From: Candolleomyces eurysporus
Lineage: Eukaryota > Basidiomycota > Agaricomycetes > Agaricales > Psathyrellaceae
Length of the DNA stretch: 64,000 nucleotides
Direction: 5' to 3'
Assembly: GCA_027579435.1 (NCBI GenBank)
Contig: JANBPK010000925.1
Location: forward strand, 1-64,000
The notes under the pieces are model-generated. The model made no database searches and was not told the DNA's origin. It saw only the letters and a list, made by a program, of their open reading frames with translations. The position numbers and the translations under genes were made by a program. How positions within the stretch are numbered: position 1 is the first letter of the stretch; each line of letters starts with the position of its first letter. Below, piece after piece: positions 62,477 to 64,000 of the stretch.

Positions 62477-64000
62477 CGGGGTCGTCCATCACCCACATTA
62501 ACCTCGTCTCCTTGGCTGCACTGGTGCGTCCCCGTCATCGGCGGCAACGTTCAAGGACAATGCTGAGAGAGTATAGCGCAGGCATCGATCTTCTTGTATG
62601 CAGCACTGCGCACAAGGCTACCAAAGACCCGTCAATTCAACTTCCTAGTGTCATGGGCTCTCCTGGTCCTCCCGCTGTTGCTCTCGATGACCCTTTTCGC
62701 CGGACGACCGATCCTACTCTCGGTTTTGCTCATGGTACCAGCCTTGGCGCTACTTTCAGCACCCAGGCGAGAAGGGCCATCCCCTTTGCCATCTAAACAA
62801 CCTCCTACACCTACAGGCGCTCCTCAAGTGAAACTTCCACCACTCCCAGCACTAACGACATACCGTGCACACATGATGCTTATGACCCTGCTTGCTATTT
62901 TGGCCGTCGACTTCCCCGTCTTTCCTCGGTACCTCGCCAAATGCGAGACCTTTGGCGTGTCATTGATGGACCTGGGTGTAGGTTCGTTCGTCTTCTCACA
63001 AGGAGTGGTGTCGGCCATACCCTTGATCAGAGACGAGAACTACCTCACCGCGCCTTTCTTGCCAAAGGTTGGCCGGGTAACACGAAAGTGTATTCCCATC
63101 ATTATCCTTGGGCTAGTGAGAGTTATCATTGTGAAAGGGACGGAGTATCCAGTACGCATGCCCTTCCTTCTAGTCTGTGTATCCGTGACTAACTCGTTGT
63201 GGTAGGAACACGTTACAGAGTACGGAGTTCATTGGAACTTCTTCCTCACCCTGGCATTCCTTCCTATACTCCAGGTTCTACTACACCCGGTCATTATTCA
63301 CCTGCCTATCTCGCTGCTGGGCATCCTGGTCGGTGTAGCACAGCAGGTAGCACTGTCCCGTTACGGCCTCAAGGATTACGTACTCCACGCCCCACGGACG
63401 TCCTTAATCAGCGCTAACAAGGAAGGCCTGGTTTCACTGCCAGGATACCTTGCGATTCATCTCCTCGGGCTATCAGCCGGCACCCTCATCCTACCTCCTA
63501 CACCATCCTTCTTCCGGCGTCGGCAACAGGCCCTCACAGCAAAGGGCAAATCCACGCAATACAACAAAGATCTCGATCCACAACTACCTCGCCAGCTCGG
63601 GAAAACCGCTACAGAGCTCTGCTCGTACGCAATCTTATGGTGGACTCTCCTGGGTGTGGCAAGACTGTTGGAAGTGGATGGCACATGGGGCGACTCGGGC
63701 GGTGTGTCGAGAAGGATAGTTAACATCTCTTATATCCTCTGGGTCGCGGCGTACAATATATCTTTCACGCTGGCATATATCCTCATCCTCGACATGTTCT
63801 TCTTCCCTGGTCCCAGGCCAAGGAAGGGGCCGAAGCCGCCGCCTTCAGGATTCGCGAACCACGAGCAGGAATATCATTCGGTGTTGGAGGGGAACCCGCC
63901 GGAATTGTTTGAGGCTATCAACAACCACGGGTTAGCTGTGTTTTTAATTGTGCGTATACTCGGAAATTCCTCGAGGCTCGAACTGACACCCGTTTGCATT
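62431..64000 (+). CDS. GWT1: GPI inositol acyltransferase GWT1 (partial, runs off right edge)
   Basis: Exons 62431-62523, 62582-63151 and 63206-63949, then a donor GTGCGT leading off the window. GWT1 (PIG-W) acylates the inositol of GlcN-PI in the ER, an early step of GPI-anchor synthesis. MGNYKDEKEAFVSGMTGSSI and THINLVSLAAL are the conserved N-terminus. Then come ASIFLYAALRTRL, a first helix pair, ALTTYRAHMMLMTLLAILAV with DFPVFPRYLAKCETFG (luminal conserved patch), LMDLGVGSFVFSQGVVSA, ITEYGVHWNFF-type text (here VTEYGVHWNFFLTLAFLP) and a string of helices up to NNHGLAVFLI. About 470 residues are visible; the C-terminus lies beyond 64000. Confidence 0.92.

Overview
The window looks like nuclear DNA of a mushroom-forming basidiomycete (Agaricomycetes). 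Genes have many short GT-AG introns (about 45-65 nt). NACHT-type NTPases and DUF6533-like membrane proteins are present. Three STE3-type pheromone receptors and two CaaX pheromone precursors are the hallmark of a B (P/R) mating-type locus. There is no plasmid, phage, CRISPR or bacterial operon structure.

Layout. 1-4.9 kb: 5' part of an LTR retrotransposon (Gag-like ORF with a CCHC knuckle, minus strand), with a 233-bp LTR facing an identical-length inverted LTR that ends another element fragment. 5.2-10.2 kb: a NACHT-TPR STAND protein flanked by two direct copies of a degenerate membrane-protein segment. 11.8-23.3 kb: eight copies (five intact or near-intact, three decayed) of an unnamed four-transmembrane family, plus a DUF6533-like gene. 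24.0-34.1 kb: the mating locus proper, with pheromone gene P1 (minus), receptors R1, R2 and R3 (all minus, identical intron phases), then pheromone gene P2 (plus, divergent from R3). 36.3-40.6 kb: a tandem SH3b-like protein and a small orphan protein in otherwise gene-poor DNA.

41.8-64 kb is the conserved side: serine hydroxymethyltransferase, U6 snRNA, a YIP1-family protein, a tandem duplication carrying two NACHT NTPases and a broken YIP1 tail, a NOSIP-like U-box protein, a small secreted protein with three repeats between dibasic sites, a glutathione S-transferase, a single-pass membrane protein, the ATG1 autophagy kinase, an SFM1-like SPOUT methyltransferase and the start of GWT1 (runs off the right edge).

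How it works together (known biology of the families): processed, farnesylated pheromones made by one mating type are sensed by STE3 receptors of a compatible partner, which drives nuclear migration and clamp formation. Promoters here carry HMG-box/PRE-like sites, including an exact ACAAAGGGA upstream of P1. The NACHT proteins are STAND switches; two NACHT genes, the NACHT-TPR gene and the SH3b-like gene share a short N-terminal motif.

Single Ns beside homopolymers occur throughout, and several genes change frame exactly there (NACHT-TPR, two four-TM copies, receptor R1, GST, the 39.9-kb orphan). I treat those as sequence artefacts, not mutations. Exon coordinates were set by eye from splice consensus, frame and family conservation.
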